Assembly: GCA_016946835.1 (NCBI GenBank)
Contig: JACVTC010000017.1
Location: forward strand, 827,001 to 891,000
Origin: Neocallimastix lanati (nom. inval.)
Lineage: Eukaryota > Neocallimastigomycota > Neocallimastigomycetes > Neocallimastigales > Neocallimastigaceae
Reading direction: 5' to 3'
Length of the DNA stretch: 64,000 nt
Shown: positions 45,604 to 58,400 of the stretch, one piece after another
Layout: every line of letters starts with the position of its first letter
Position numbering within the stretch: the stretch's first letter is position 1
Made by a program: the position numbers and the translations under genes
The notes under the pieces: generated by a model
Seen by the model: the letters and a program-made list of their open reading frames with translations, nothing else
The model's database searches: none
What the model was told of the DNA's origin: nothing

Positions 45604-46357
45604 ATCCCAATGATGGAACCTAAGCTGTATGGTTTCTGAGGGGATTCAACAATTAGTATAATAATAAAATCTTAATTATTTTTCAATCTTATAATCCCGA
45701 GCAGGGGTGTACTCGATTTATGTGTTTGAATCGCCTGCAAGGGGAATTAACTTTACTCTTATAAAGTAGATCCACAGTACTGGTGCAAAATAGTAGTAAA
45801 GTTATATTTTGTGTTAATTAATAACATTATGCGCAATGGTAATGTTATTGGTAAAATTTTTCTGGTGAACACTCACTGCGGAATATAATGGTGCATTTTT
45901 GGAACATTGTTAAATAAGTTACACCCAAGAATTAGTAATACATTTTCATTGTATTTCTATTTTCATGTAGTATTACTATTCTCATGTAAGAATCTATTGT
46001 ATTCAATTGTATTTCAACTTTATATTTCATGTATCACGTTGTAAGAGATTGATTCACTCTAAATCTTGTAGTAATTTATTTAACTCTTTACTAATTTTGT
46101 GCCATTTTATTTCATCAATTCAATCTTAGTCATTAAATACTTTATGATATTCAATTTAAATAATATACTGAAAAAAGTGCTAAATCAAATTATTTTTCAA
46201 TCATTCAACAAACTACTAATTATCGAAATTATTTACTCCAAAAAGATATAAAATTATTACAATTCTCATTATACTCAAGACTTTATAATAAAAATTGACT
46301 TTTTTTTATTTTTTTTTTTTTTTTTTAGTTATTAATTTTTAGTTTTTTATTACTATT

Positions 46358-49300
46358 ATGGAAATCCAATTTATAAGAAATAAGAATTTCATTCTAAGAG
46401 GTTCAAGGTGCCACGGTATACCAATGGAGAATACGAAACTACTCTTTATCCGCGGACTTCGATCTTGGCCAGAAATCAAAATGAGAAGACATTTAAAGAA
46501 AACTCTGAATGAATTAAATGATAAGGTTTTGTCAGTTAAACGTATTGCTAATTTTAATGATGCATTCTTTAAAATTAAAATAGTAGGTAATGAAGAAGAA
46601 TTAACATCTATTACTGATTGTATTGTTAATAGTTTCAAACGTGCTTCAATTAATGTTATTAATTGTAGCAAAAGGAATCATAAATACAGTTTTTCTTCAC
46701 TCAAAAGGAAACATTTTGCCTTATCAGAAAAAGTGAATTCATCTTATAATATCAACTTATTCACTACTTCAAATTCAAATGCAGAGTTTCAAGTCAAAAT
46801 TCAAATTCAAGTTCAAATACAGATTCATGTTCAAGTTCAAGTACAAGCTCAAGTTCAAGTTCAAGTACAAGTTCAAGTACAAGCTCAAGTTCAAGTTCAA
46901 GTACAAGTTTAAGTACAAGTTCAAGTACAGGTTCAAGTTCAAGTTCAAGTCCAAGTTCAAGTACAATTTCAAGTTCAAGTTCAAGTACAAGTTCAAGTAC
47001 AAGTTCAAGTTCAAGTTCAAGTTCAAGTTCAAGTTCAAGTACAAGTTCAAGTTCAATTTCAAATTTATGTTTAAATTCAGTTTCAAGCTCAGATTCAAAT
47101 TCAAATTTCAGTTCAATCAATTATAATAATTCCAATAATATTAATAACACTCATATTAATAATAATACAGTTAAAGAATTTTCTCTATGTGTCAGTTGGA
47201 ATACTAATGGATGGAACTTTGATAAAAAAGACAGTGTTGAATTCTTTATTTCAATGTACAAACCACTTTTCTTATGCTTTCAGGAAACAGGAAATGGTTC
47301 AGGTTCTAGCAGTAAATATCCATGTCGAGTATCATTAAAAAACTACAAACATTTCTTCAAAAAAGCTAATAATGAAATTCCCGGTAAAAGAGGTCTTTAT
47401 ATTGGGTTTCATAATTCTTGTCAAGCCTCTCTTGAAAACAACACTTATGAGTATATTATTTCCTTGTATACTTATAATTTTTGGAATTTCACTAAATGTT
47501 CTGTTGGTAATGTGTACGTACCTCATAGTGGCCATAGCCTTCATGCTAGAGCTGCTAGAATTGAAATATTGTCTTGGTTAAATAGTCACTCTTCTCATCC
47601 TTCAATGTTGGTTGGTGATTTTAATTTACCTACTGAGAAATTAAGTAATTTGCTCTCTAAATTTAGTAATTGGAAAATTCTTCCCTTATGGGGCTCCCCA
47701 ATTTCATGGAGTAGAGGTAATAGAGAATCTGATATAGATCATGCGATTGTCAATGATCATATGTTAGATTTACTTTCATATGGTACTTTTATTGACTTTC
47801 CCCCCATTTCGGATCATAAACCTTTATTAATAAAAGGTAAATGTTTTTCATCAGTTAATTCAGATAATTCTTTCTCTCTGCCTAAAAAGACAGTTAAATG
47901 GGATAGATTAAAATGTATAAATGAAAAAGAATCAATTTTTGACAACAACTATTTTAGTGTATTAGAGGAAGTGATTCCAGATCCTAATATTAGTATTGAT
48001 GATATTTCAAAGAAATTTATTTCAACTTCATTCAATATTGCTAAGGAACTTAATATCACGTCAATTTCAGAAGTTCGAAAATCTTTTTTTCATATGTCGC
48101 AGAAAATATTTAATTTGCAAAAACTCAAAATGAAATTATATAAATCCATTAAAAGAAGAGGTTCTTATCATAATTTAGATGAATTTGAAGAATTAATTGA
48201 TAAATATAATAGAATGTGCAAAATTATTCATCATATGTGTAATATTTATAGGAAAACTGAATACCAACATTGGATTAATACAGGATGTGAATATATGAAA
48301 TCTCATAACCCTAAGAAAGCTTGGAAATGGCTTAAAACAACAGCAAAAGTAGATAAATTTAAAAATATGTCAAATTCTCCAGTAAAGGACAAAAATGGTA
48401 AACTAGCTACTTCTACTAAAGAACAGTTAGAAGTATAGCACAATCACTATAAAAAACTTGCTTCAAGCCATTCTGATATCAATAGTGCATTAATCGAATG
48501 ATATAATAAATTTTCCAATGGAACAATTAGGTATACGAGACACAATGAATGGGATATAAATCAAGACATCAGTATAGAAGAAATTAGAGAAGCAATTTTG
48601 GCTACTCCAAATTTTAAAGCTTCAGGCCCGGATGGAATTCCTATTGAATTTTATAAAGCTTTAATTCCTCCGGATGACGAAAATTCAGTAAATAATTCTT
48701 CTTCTGGTTTAAATTGTTTACAGAAGATATACTCAAGAATTTGGAATGGAGAATTTCCTAGCTCATGGAATGAAGCAAGTATTATATCTATTCCTAAAAA
48801 AGGAGATGATCTATCTGATTGTGACAATTATCGAGGTATCTCTCTGATTAACAATGGTATTAAACTCATTTCGAAAATAGTCTCCAAAAGAATTTCAGAA
48901 TATGGACTTAAAAATAATTTTATTAGGCCAGAGCAATTTGGATTTCGTACTAAAGAAGAATGTGTTAGTTTATTTATTTCAATTCGAGAAATTTGTCAAA
49001 GGCGTAAAAATGATAATAAAGAAACTTACCTAGCTTTTCTAGATTTAAAAAAGGCATATGATTCTGTTCCAATAGGTAATATTTTATATAAATTAGATGC
49101 TTTAGGTATTAGAGGTAAATGTTATCAATTTATAAAAAATCTATATTTGACATCCAAAGCTAGTGTTAAAATTGATGATCAATATTCGGAATCTTTTAAT
49201 ATTATGAAAGGAGTTAGACAAGGTTGTCCACTATCACCAATTCTTTTCAATCTTTTTATTAATGACATTTTTAATGATGTTTCAGAACTTGGAATTCCTT

Positions 49301-50841
49301 TAGGCGAATCTAGATGTTGTGGTGGACTCTTTGCAGATGATATTGTTCTATGCGCACCGTCAAGAACTAAGTTGAAAAAAATGCTTAAGAAGGTAAATGA
49401 ATGGGCTAAATTTAATATGATGAATTTTGGAATTAATAAGTGTGCAACGATGGTGATTCGACCAGACACACCTCTTTTTCAAAATAAAAGAGATCCTACT
49501 TTTTATCTTGCTGGTCAACCAATTCCAATAACTAAATGTTATACCTATTTAGGTATACCATTTGATAAAAGCTTATCGTTGAAACCTATTATTAAATTAC
49601 TTAACTCTAAAGTAACTAAAGCTCTCTTTTCTGTTAGTAAATTTCTTTCAAATTCCAAAATTCCTATTCCATTTAAGAAGATTATAATTAACTCTTATGT
49701 ACTTAGTAAAGTCTCTTACTTTGCACCTTTACTTGGTTCGAATAAAACGAGAACAAATAATACTCAGAAATTAATTAATAAAGGATTAAGATGGATTGCA
49801 GGTATACAAAAAGCCAAATCATTTATTAATGTATATTCTATTTCAAAAGATTTACATATTCCTCCATTGTTAGCTAAGTGTGCTTTGTCTCAGGTCAAAT
49901 GTTTTGATAAATGGAAAAATTCAAATTGTATTATTTCCTATTTAGTTAATAATATTCTAAAATCTAGAAAATATACATGGACAAAAGAAAGTAGAACTCT
50001 TAAACGTAAACTAGAGAAAAGAGGTAATAACGATAATAAAATCAAGGATATTTATTGGAAAAGAGATATGAAAATCAATTCTATTAAAGCTGAGTTTTAT
50101 GACAAAAACAAATTCGAAGAAACATCAAAATTTATAAAACTTTGTTATGACTATCCTGATCTTTCATATGGTTTCTATTGGCTATTGAGAGCACGAAGCG
50201 GATATAGATTAGATGCTAGAATTGCTAAAGCTGCAAAAATAGTGGACCAAATGTGTCCTAATTTTTGTCCCTGTTGTAAAAGTAATAAACAATGGATAAG
50301 TCATTGGTTAATTGATTGTCCCTTTTTCAATCATACTCGTAGTAAAGTTAATGATAAAATTTTATTTTTATATAATGCTTTTTACCGTGGCAACCTAACA
50401 AATGATATTGTTAATAGTAATAATGATAATAGTAATAGTAATAATAGTAATAGTTATAATAGTAATAATAATATTAGTAATAGTATTTTTAGTAATGTTA
50501 GTAATAGTATTGAAAATAATGTGTATATTGATTCTAGTGTGTGTGAAAAAGTGTTTAATTTCCTTCTTGGAGGTCGAAGTATTAATAACAGTACAAGGGA
50601 ATGGAAGGATCTATTTAAGTGCCAGATGAAATCAGGTGCTTATTCTGATACTCCGTTCTTAGTGGTTACTGCGGCACTTCTCCAATCGATTATACCTATT
50701 GCTATTGGCCAGCAATGGTCTTTATTCATTAGGTTCAAATCGAATCGTACTACTACTACCAAGAGCGTCAATGCTGAAGAAACAGTAAGACAGGCCAGCA
50801 GGGCTAGCGCAACCAATGAAGATTATAATTTTGTATCTTAA
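46358..50841 (+). pseudogene. LINE F polyprotein (RRM-like / APE / RT / CCHC), broken
   Basis: The N-terminal part (46358 to about 46790) has an RRM-like strand/helix pattern (KLLFIRGLRSW…). A Ser-rich tract follows, encoded by TCAAGT repeats (46790-47110). The APE endonuclease starts at CVSWNTNGWN near 47188, with CFQETG, VGDFN and SDHKP motifs. RT motifs are SGPDGIPIEFYKA, FLDLKKAYDSVP, GVRQGCPLSPILFN and FADDIV. The C-terminal finger is CPNFCPCCKSNKQWISHW. Breaks: a frame change at the Ser repeat (the N-terminal part is in frame 2, the rest in frame 1), a TAG at 48436-48438 and a TGA at 48499-48501. It is otherwise whole, so it died recently. Confidence 0.85.
46790..47110 (+). repeat. (TCAAGT)n hexanucleotide tract
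   Basis: About 50 hexamers with TAC, GCT or CCA variants. In the LINE frame it encodes poly-Ser. The repeat has no stop in most frames on either strand, so open frames there (QVQV, FKFK, LNLN, ELEL) carry no meaning. Confidence 0.92.
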
Positions 50842-51072
50842 AATTATGATTAACATTGCGAAGTCAAAGTTAATTATTATACTTCCGTATAATAATGCCC
50901 TTGTGAAGTCTTACAAATATTAATTAAATGAAACTAGAATATATTATACCATTATTTTATTTTTATTTTGTGTTTTATTTTTTGTTTATTTTTTTATCTT
51001 TTTTTTTTTATTATTTTATTACATGTATTTTATCAAATATTTAATTAATAAAGATGAAACAAGTTTGCTGAC

Positions 51073-51108
<36 letters not shown>

Positions 51109-51130
51109 CAATCTTATATGCAATCTCAAC

Positions 51131-54100
51131 CCCAATGATGTGGACTGTTTTTCCAGGTCCATGGAGGGTTGATGGAAAAGGAATAACCTATATCAGGTGT
51201 ACTAATTACAGCTTTCTGTGATTCTGATGATAATCGATCGTTATCCTTTCTAAAGTGGCTTCTAGTACGAAGAGTGAAAACTGGAATACTGGAAGACTGT
51301 AGAAAGTGAACCTGATGTTTTATATTGTTTTAAACTGGATATGTAGTAACATTGGAGTTGTATAATTAATAATATCATGTAGTTTCTACATATTATCATT
51401 GTAATGAATCTATTGTATTTTTTACTTTAGCATTATTTTGTATATGTATTTTTCTATAGTATTATTTATACTTTCAAGTAGCTATTGTAAAATGGAAATG
51501 TAGGAGATTGATTCACTCCAAAGCTTGTGTTTAAGACATTATTTAACGGATGGGAATCTTTTTTATAGTCTTTCTCTACTAATATTTTTTCTTTTTAAAT
51601 ATACTTTTAGCTAATTTATGATTATTCAACAGAAAATTTTTAACATCTTAAAGCGCTTTATTAATTGAAAGAATTACAATCAGTCAAAGATAAAAAGAAA
51701 CAATTATTCATTTTAACAGTATATACAAGTAATTTTGTATCAGTAAATTACTAACCCTTGAGTAAATTTATAAATATTATATCAGTTATACAGGACAATG
51801 ATATATCTGACCACTTCCCTCTTATCCTTTCCTGTAAGAAAGATGACTCAGAAGGTTTTCGTGCTCCTATTCCTTCTAGAAGATTCAAGTGGTCCCAACG
51901 CATGTGTAATGAAAAGCATAATGAAATATTCTCAAGTAACTACTTCTCAATTCTTCTTAATGAATTTGATGATAATAAAGAATTAAGTTCTAATGAAATG
52001 GTCAATAAATTTATAGAAACAGCTAATAAAGTTGGTGATAAAGTTCATGCTAGAGTTCCTTGTGATCTTAAAGGATCAGCTTTCCACTGCCTTTATTATA
52101 TCAAGAAACTTTCTCATGAAAAGCATGTTGCATTTAATGAAATCAAAAATTTTTCTTTAGGTTCTAATCTTGAAAACCTTGATGAATTTTTAAATTTGCT
52201 TCGTGAGTATAAAAATATATGTGGTAAAGTCAGGTCAATTAAGTTTTCTATTAAATCAAAACAATTTCATCAGTCAATAGAATCTGCATGTAATGATTTT
52301 AGTAATAAAAATGCTAGGAGTGCTTGGTTAAAATTAAAGAAGCTATCTCGCCCTATGTACTCTAATTCTATTTCGTCAAGTGTTTTAAAGGACAAGCAGG
52401 GTAACTTTTTATTTTCTCATTCGGATCAATTAAATCGATTTGCTGAACATTACAGTGTACTAGCTTCTGATGTTACTCAACACAGTTTGGACAATGAATA
52501 CTGGGTAAGTTTATTTGGAACTAATCCTAATAATAATCTTACTTGGGATATTAATGATTCTATTACTATGGAAGAAATTCAAAACACTGTGCTTGAAATG
52601 AAAAATAATAAAGCTCCTGGACCGGATGGTATTCCGATTGAATTTTTTAAAGCCTTCTTTAGTAAATCTGATTTATCCGATAATCAAGATGATTCTTCAG
52701 ATGATCACTACTCTAAGTGTGCTAAAGGTTTACTTTCATTATTTAACAAAATCTGGGATGGTGATTTCCCTGAAGAGTGGAATTCAGCTTCTATAATATC
52801 AATTCCAAAAAAAGGAGATCTTTCGGATTGTAATAATTATCGTGGTATTTCTCTTATTAATGTTGGCTTAAAAATTATTTCAAAGATTGTTACTAATAGA
52901 ATTGCTAAATATGCCCTTGAACATAAATTTGTAGACCTGAACAATTTGGATTTAGAAATAAAGAAGAATACATAAGTTTATATATTTCAATTAGAGAGAT
53001 ATGTCAAAGAAGAAAATTTAAAGGAAATTTTACTTATCTTGCTTTTCTCGATCTTAAAAAAGCCTATGATTCAGTTCCTATCTTTAATATTTTGACCAAA
53101 TTATATAACTTAGGAATTAGAGATAAATGTCATCTGTTTTTAAAGAATCTTTATCTATCCTCTAAAGCTCGTGCTTTTTTTAATGGTAATCTCTCAGAAG
53201 AATTTTCGATTAATCGTGGTGTTAGACAAGGATGCCCTCTTTCTCCTATTTTATTCAATTTGTTCATTAATGATATACTGGATAATTGTGATAAGTATGG
53301 TGTATATTTAGATTCTCAATATTGTTGTGGTGGACTTTTTGCGGATGATATTGTTTTAGTTGCTCCATCTAAACAAGCTCTTAAGAAAATTTTGAATAAA
53401 ATTCATGAATGGGCTATTAAAAATGAAATGACTTTTGGAATTAATAACTGTGCTACTCTTGTTGTAAAACCGATTAACTTTGTTAAACCGATAAATTATG
53501 AAGATCCATTCTTTCTTTATTGGTAGTAAAAAATTACCTAAAACTGACAACTATACCTATCTTGGTATTCCTTTTGATGAATCTTTATCACTGAAACCTA
53601 TACAATCCAAATTAAACAGTAATTTAAATGTCAATTTAAATTTGTACTTTCGATTTCTTATTAATAAATCTGTTCCTCTCCCATTGAAGAAATATGTTTT
53701 AATTTCGTTAATTCTTAGTCTTGTTATATATTATGCTCCTCTCTTTGGTTCAAATAAGAGCAGATGTTCTAAAGCTCAAAAAATTATTAATAGAGGACTT
53801 TATTGGAGTTACGGATTTAAATCTCGCAATTCTTCTGTTAGTCTCTATAATATTACTCGTGAATTGAGAATACCTCCTCTTTCAGCTGTCTGTGTAATAT
53901 CTCAATTACGTTGCTTTAGAAAATGGAAAAACTCATCATGTATTATTAATCATCTCACTAATAATATTCCTACTATGTCACATTATTCATGGACTAAAGA
54001 ATCAAGGACTTTGGATAAGAAATTAAATGGTAAGAAAACAAGTGAAATAAAAAAGTTTTATTGGGAAAGAGATGTCTTCAAACCCTCAAAAGCTAAAAAA

Positions 54101-54955
54101 GCAATTATTTACAAGGAGAATGATTTTGGATTTATTTCAGAAATCAGAAACTTAACATTTCAATATCCTAAGTATCAGTTGGGATTCTTTTGGATTTCTC
54201 GTATTAGGTGTGGTTTTAAATTCGACATTAGTATTTCCATTAAAAGAAAAATCGTCTCAGAAGATTGCCCTAAATGCTGCCCTTGTTGTGGTGTTAGTGT
54301 ACCTAGCTTTTCTCACTGGATCTTTGCCTGTAAAGAATTGGAAAATTACAGAAATAAATCTTTACCTTTTCTAGATGATCTCTTTTTGAAGTTTGCATTG
54401 ATAATTGAACAAAAATCCTTGGATGTTTCTTTTGATTCAGAAAAGGATTATGATAATAATATTTATTATTATATATTGAGTGCTCTTCTTGGTGGGCGTT
54501 CAATATATTCAAAAATTAAAGTTAATGATGGGGAACAAAGACAATTAGTTGACAATATTTTTAAACAAAGTTCAACTTCGTCAACTGTTCCGTATTTTGT
54601 GGGGATTGCGGAATTTTTAACAAACGTAATACCATTAATTTGTCGATCTTTTAGTTTGATGATGAAATGGTATTCCGTTGAATCTACCGTTACCAAGAGC
54701 GTCGACGTCGAAATGATAAGGCATGGATTTTCACCTCCAGATACAGATTCGATTGATAACACTAATACTGAAATTATTACTCGCAATAATGGACGTGGTG
54801 TTATTATCGAGGAATGGGAAAAGTTAGAGGCTATTACTTCTAACGCACTTTTATAATTTTATAATATATAATATTTTATTTCATGTATTTTATTATTTTT
54901 TTATTTCTTTAAAATCATGTAATTTTATTATTATTATAAATTAAATAAATATATA
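51131..54955 (+). mobile_element. LINE I, internally deleted copy
   Basis: The 5' leader (51131 to about 51600) closely matches that of LINE J (59849-60330). The coding part resumes only at the end of the endonuclease (ISDHFPLILSC, 51797), so about 1 kb for the N-terminal domain and most of the APE domain is missing. RT, thumb and CCHC finger follow to 54856. The D-type 3' UTR stops near 54955 without its usual CTCTAAGTCTA end or A tail. It shows that the D-type 3' ends at 3049 and 18562 belong to this family. Confidence 0.82.
51758..54856 (+). pseudogene. LINE I RT polyprotein, broken
   Basis: Motifs in order: end of APE (SDHFPL), APGPDGIPIEFFKAFF, IPKKGDLSDCNNYRGISLIN, LDLKKAYDSVP, RGVRQGCPLSPILFNLFIND, FADDIVLVAPS, thumb, and CCHC finger (CPKCCPCCGVSVPSFSHWIF). 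The C-terminal tail ends in TKSVDVEMIRH and a Glu-rich end. Two frameshifts: near 52930 (before EQFGFR) and near 53500 (after NYEDPFF). With the 5' deletion it cannot be autonomous. Sequence is otherwise close to the J family. Confidence 0.85.
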
Positions 54956-55095
54956 AAACATAACTGTAGCTTTTTAAATCAATTATTCAATCAAAAGAAT
55001 TTTTTACACTATACTACTAACAATATTGTTTTTGTTTTTTTCTTATATTTTTTAATTTTTTCTATATTTTTTAATTTTTTCTATATTTTTTCTAT

Positions 55096-55132
<37 letters not shown>

Positions 55133-55473
55133 TTATCGTTATATATGTTATTTTATATCTCTATATTAATTTTTTACTTTAGGTTTTTTTAATTTTCATA
55201 TCCTTATACAATATTTTAACATATAAAAAAAAAAAAAAAAAAAAATAAAATAAATTTACTATTTTACATTATTTTATTGAATAAATAATTTTTCCACTAA
55301 CATTGTTTTTTAAATATATCTTAGGAAATACAATTCATGTGAAACTATTAACTCTTATATTCAGTAAACTTAAATGTTAAATATTTTATATATAATTCTT
55401 TGGTATTCAATCCTTATAAACAATTCATTTTAAATAGAAATTAAGTCAGTTCTTTTCTCAACTAACTCTAAAC
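54956..55473 (+). other. AT-rich interval, probable LINE H leader
   Basis: No ORF. It contains a (TA)n run at 55101-55127 and an A run at about 55227-55246. The H element has a 3' end at 59793 and an ORF at 55474, so its 5' UTR should lie here, perhaps from about 55250. No target-site duplication fixes the start. Confidence 0.45.
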
Positions 55474-58400
55474 ATGGATGCTTCTAGTTCCGTTAACACT
55501 ACTCCCTTCCATCGTGGTTTCTACTGCTTCGGAAATCATATGAATAATTATAGCCTTATTTTCATTCATGACCTTAATTCTTGGTCCCCTAGAAAACTAA
55601 TGGCACAAGTTATTAGTAAGATCCCTCACTACAATGAAATTATTCCATATGTTAAAAAACTTTTTTCTCCAAGGTATGGCTCATACTTCATTATTAGGGT
55701 TAATAAATACAAAAATGATCTCATCTTTTTCTATGTTTTAAATTTCTTAAGAGATGAAATTCCTGAAACAGCTAAAATTACCTGGTCCTTGTGTAATAAA
55801 CTGAATCAAAAGAACAAGTCGAGAAAATCTAATAACATTGATGTTGAAGTTAATCCTATGGCAAAAGATTTTTTCTCTAGCCATCTAAATTCAAATTCTT
55901 CTTTCTTTAATCTCTGTGTTAGTTGGAATATTAACGGTTGGAATACTGAAAAGCGAGATAGTATTTTGTATCTCAACTCTACTTTTAAACCTATATGTAT
56001 CTGTCTACAAGAAACTGGAAAAAGTAAATATCTACCAAAAGATGTTTCATCACCTTTAATTCCATATTACAACTCAGTTTTCCTTAAAGCTAATCCTAAA
56101 ACCCCTGGTATGAGAGGACTCTTTATTGGTGTTCATTCTTCATGCTCTTTCTTCCAAGAACCGTTTTTATACAAATATATCATTTCAGTTAATATTACTT
56201 CTTTTTGGAATCAAAAATGTACTATTGGTAATATCTACTTCCCTCAAAGCAAATGGAAGGAAGCAAGACTAGTTGCTTTTGATGAACTCTCTCAATGGTT
56301 ACGTTTTCACAATAGAAAAAATGTTCCTGCTGTCCTAGTTGGTGACTTTAACATGTCATTAAAGAAGATCAAAACATACATTTCAAATAATTTTCCTAAT
56401 TGGTATATTGCTCCTTTATATGGTAATCAATTTACATATGCTAAAGGTACTAGATCATCTTGCATTGATCATGTCATCTATAATGAGGCTTTGGCATCCC
56501 ATATTAATAAAACCTCGGTTTGTACTTCGTTTTATGGTATTTCTGATCATAAACCTATTTTACTTTCTTGCAACAAAGTTCTCTCCGATGGTTTTATAAG
56601 GCCTACTAAAGTTTCTAAATGGTCAACTCATATTTGTAAAACAAAAAATTCAGATATTTTATCACATAATTATTTCTCAATCCTAGAAAATGACCTCGAT
56701 TCTCATTACAATTCGCTTACGGCTGATGAAATGGTAGAAAAATTTATCAATACAGCAAATAATATCGGGAAAGATATTAAGGCTTTTATTCCAACAAATT
56801 TAAAGGGCTCTGCTTTTCATTGTCCTTATTACATTAAAAAACTATCTCATGAAAAACATATTGCATTTCGGAATATTAAGCCTTACTTTAATTGTGAAAA
56901 TGTTGATAATTACCTTGAACAATTTAATAAATATGAAAAGCTTTGCAAATTAATCAAGAAAACTAAGAGTAAATTTCGTTCTGCTAGATTTAAGGCTAAT
57001 ATAGTAAAAATAGGTAATTATTTTTTGAATAAAGATTTCAAAAATGGTTGGAGATGTTTAAAGAAAATGGCTAAACCATTATATTCATCTACCTCCCTTA
57101 CTTGCATTAAATCTAAATTTGGTCAAGATATTATCTCTCCTTCAAAGCAATTAGATAGATGGGCTGAATATTATAAAGATCTTGCTTCGGATCCCTCAGG
57201 TCACAGCCTTAATCGTAATTACTGGAATCATGCTTTAAGGAATATTAGTCTTAGATCCTCTACCTGGAATATAAATGGTCCTATTACTATTGAAGATATT
57301 AAAAAAACTATTTCATTGATGAAAAATAACAAAGCACCCGGCCCCGACGGTATTCCGATTGAATTCTACAAAGCTCTTTTTTGTAACGAAGAATTACTAG
57401 AATCACATCCTGCTGTTGGAAAGTGTCTAAAATTGATATTTAATAAAATCTGGAATGGGTCATTTCCTAAAAAATGGAACTCAGCTTCTATTGTATCAAT
57501 TCCTAAGAAGGGTGACCTATCAGATTGTAGTAATTATCGAGGTATTTCTCTCATTAACGTTGGACTAAAAATCATTTCAAAAATTATAACAGATAGAATA
57601 TCTACTTACGCACTCTCATACAATTTCATTAGACCTGAACAATTTGGATTTCGCAACCGTGAAGAATGCATTTGTTTATTCATTTCCGTTAGAGAAATTT
57701 GTCAAAGAAGAAAATTCCAAGGAAAATTCACATATTTAGCTTTTTTAGATCTTAAAAAAGCTTATGATTCAGTTCCTATTTTTAACATTCTTACTAAATT
57801 ATATCATTATGGAGTACGCGGTAAATGTTTTGATTTTCTTTGTAATTTATATACTTCATCTAAAGCACGTGCTCGATTTGCTTCAATGTTATCAAATGAA
57901 TTTCCTATTAAAAGAGGTGTTCGTCAAGGTTGTCCTTTATCTCCAATCTTATTCAATTTATTCATCAATGATATACTAAATGACTGTGAAAAGTATGGTG
58001 TTAATGTTGGAAGAAAAAAGTGTTGTGGTGGACTCTTTGCTGATGATGTTGTTCTCATTGCTCCAAGTGCAAAAAATTTAGAAAAATTATTAAAAAAGGT
58101 ACATAAATGGGCTAATTTAAATGAAATGACTTTTGGTATTGAAAAGTGTGCAACTATGGTTATAAAACAAATGAACTTCCAACCTCCTCCAAACTATAGT
58201 AATCCAACCTTCTATTTAGGAAAGAATGATATTCCTAAAGTTTCTAGTTATGTCTATCTTGGTATTCCTTTTTCAGATGATCTCCTACTAGAACACATTA
58301 TATCTCACATGCATTTTAAAGTTAGAAAATCCCTTCTTTCATTTACACGTTTCTTTTCAAATAAACTTATTCCTATTGTATACAAGAAAAAAGTTCTTCA

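Larger units (their letters stand above)
45682..51118 (+). mobile_element. Full-length LINE F with 12-bp TSD
   Basis: TTCAATCTTATA at 45682-45693 and 51107-51118 brackets an element of about 5.4 kb that begins ATCCCGAGCAGGGG and ends with 31 A's (51076-51106). It has a 660-bp 5' UTR, one long coding region (46358-50841) and a 3' UTR of about 235 bp with AATAAAGATG before the tail. The matched duplication shows that both ends are intact. Its family also left 5'-truncated copies at 1840-2366 and inside 18692-20508. Confidence 0.88.

Noticed and set aside
46775-47126. Overlapping open frames on both strands (LNLN, ELEL, FKFK, QVQV)
   Set aside because: A (TCAAGT)n tract lacks stops in most frames. 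Only the Ser frame joins the LINE endonuclease.
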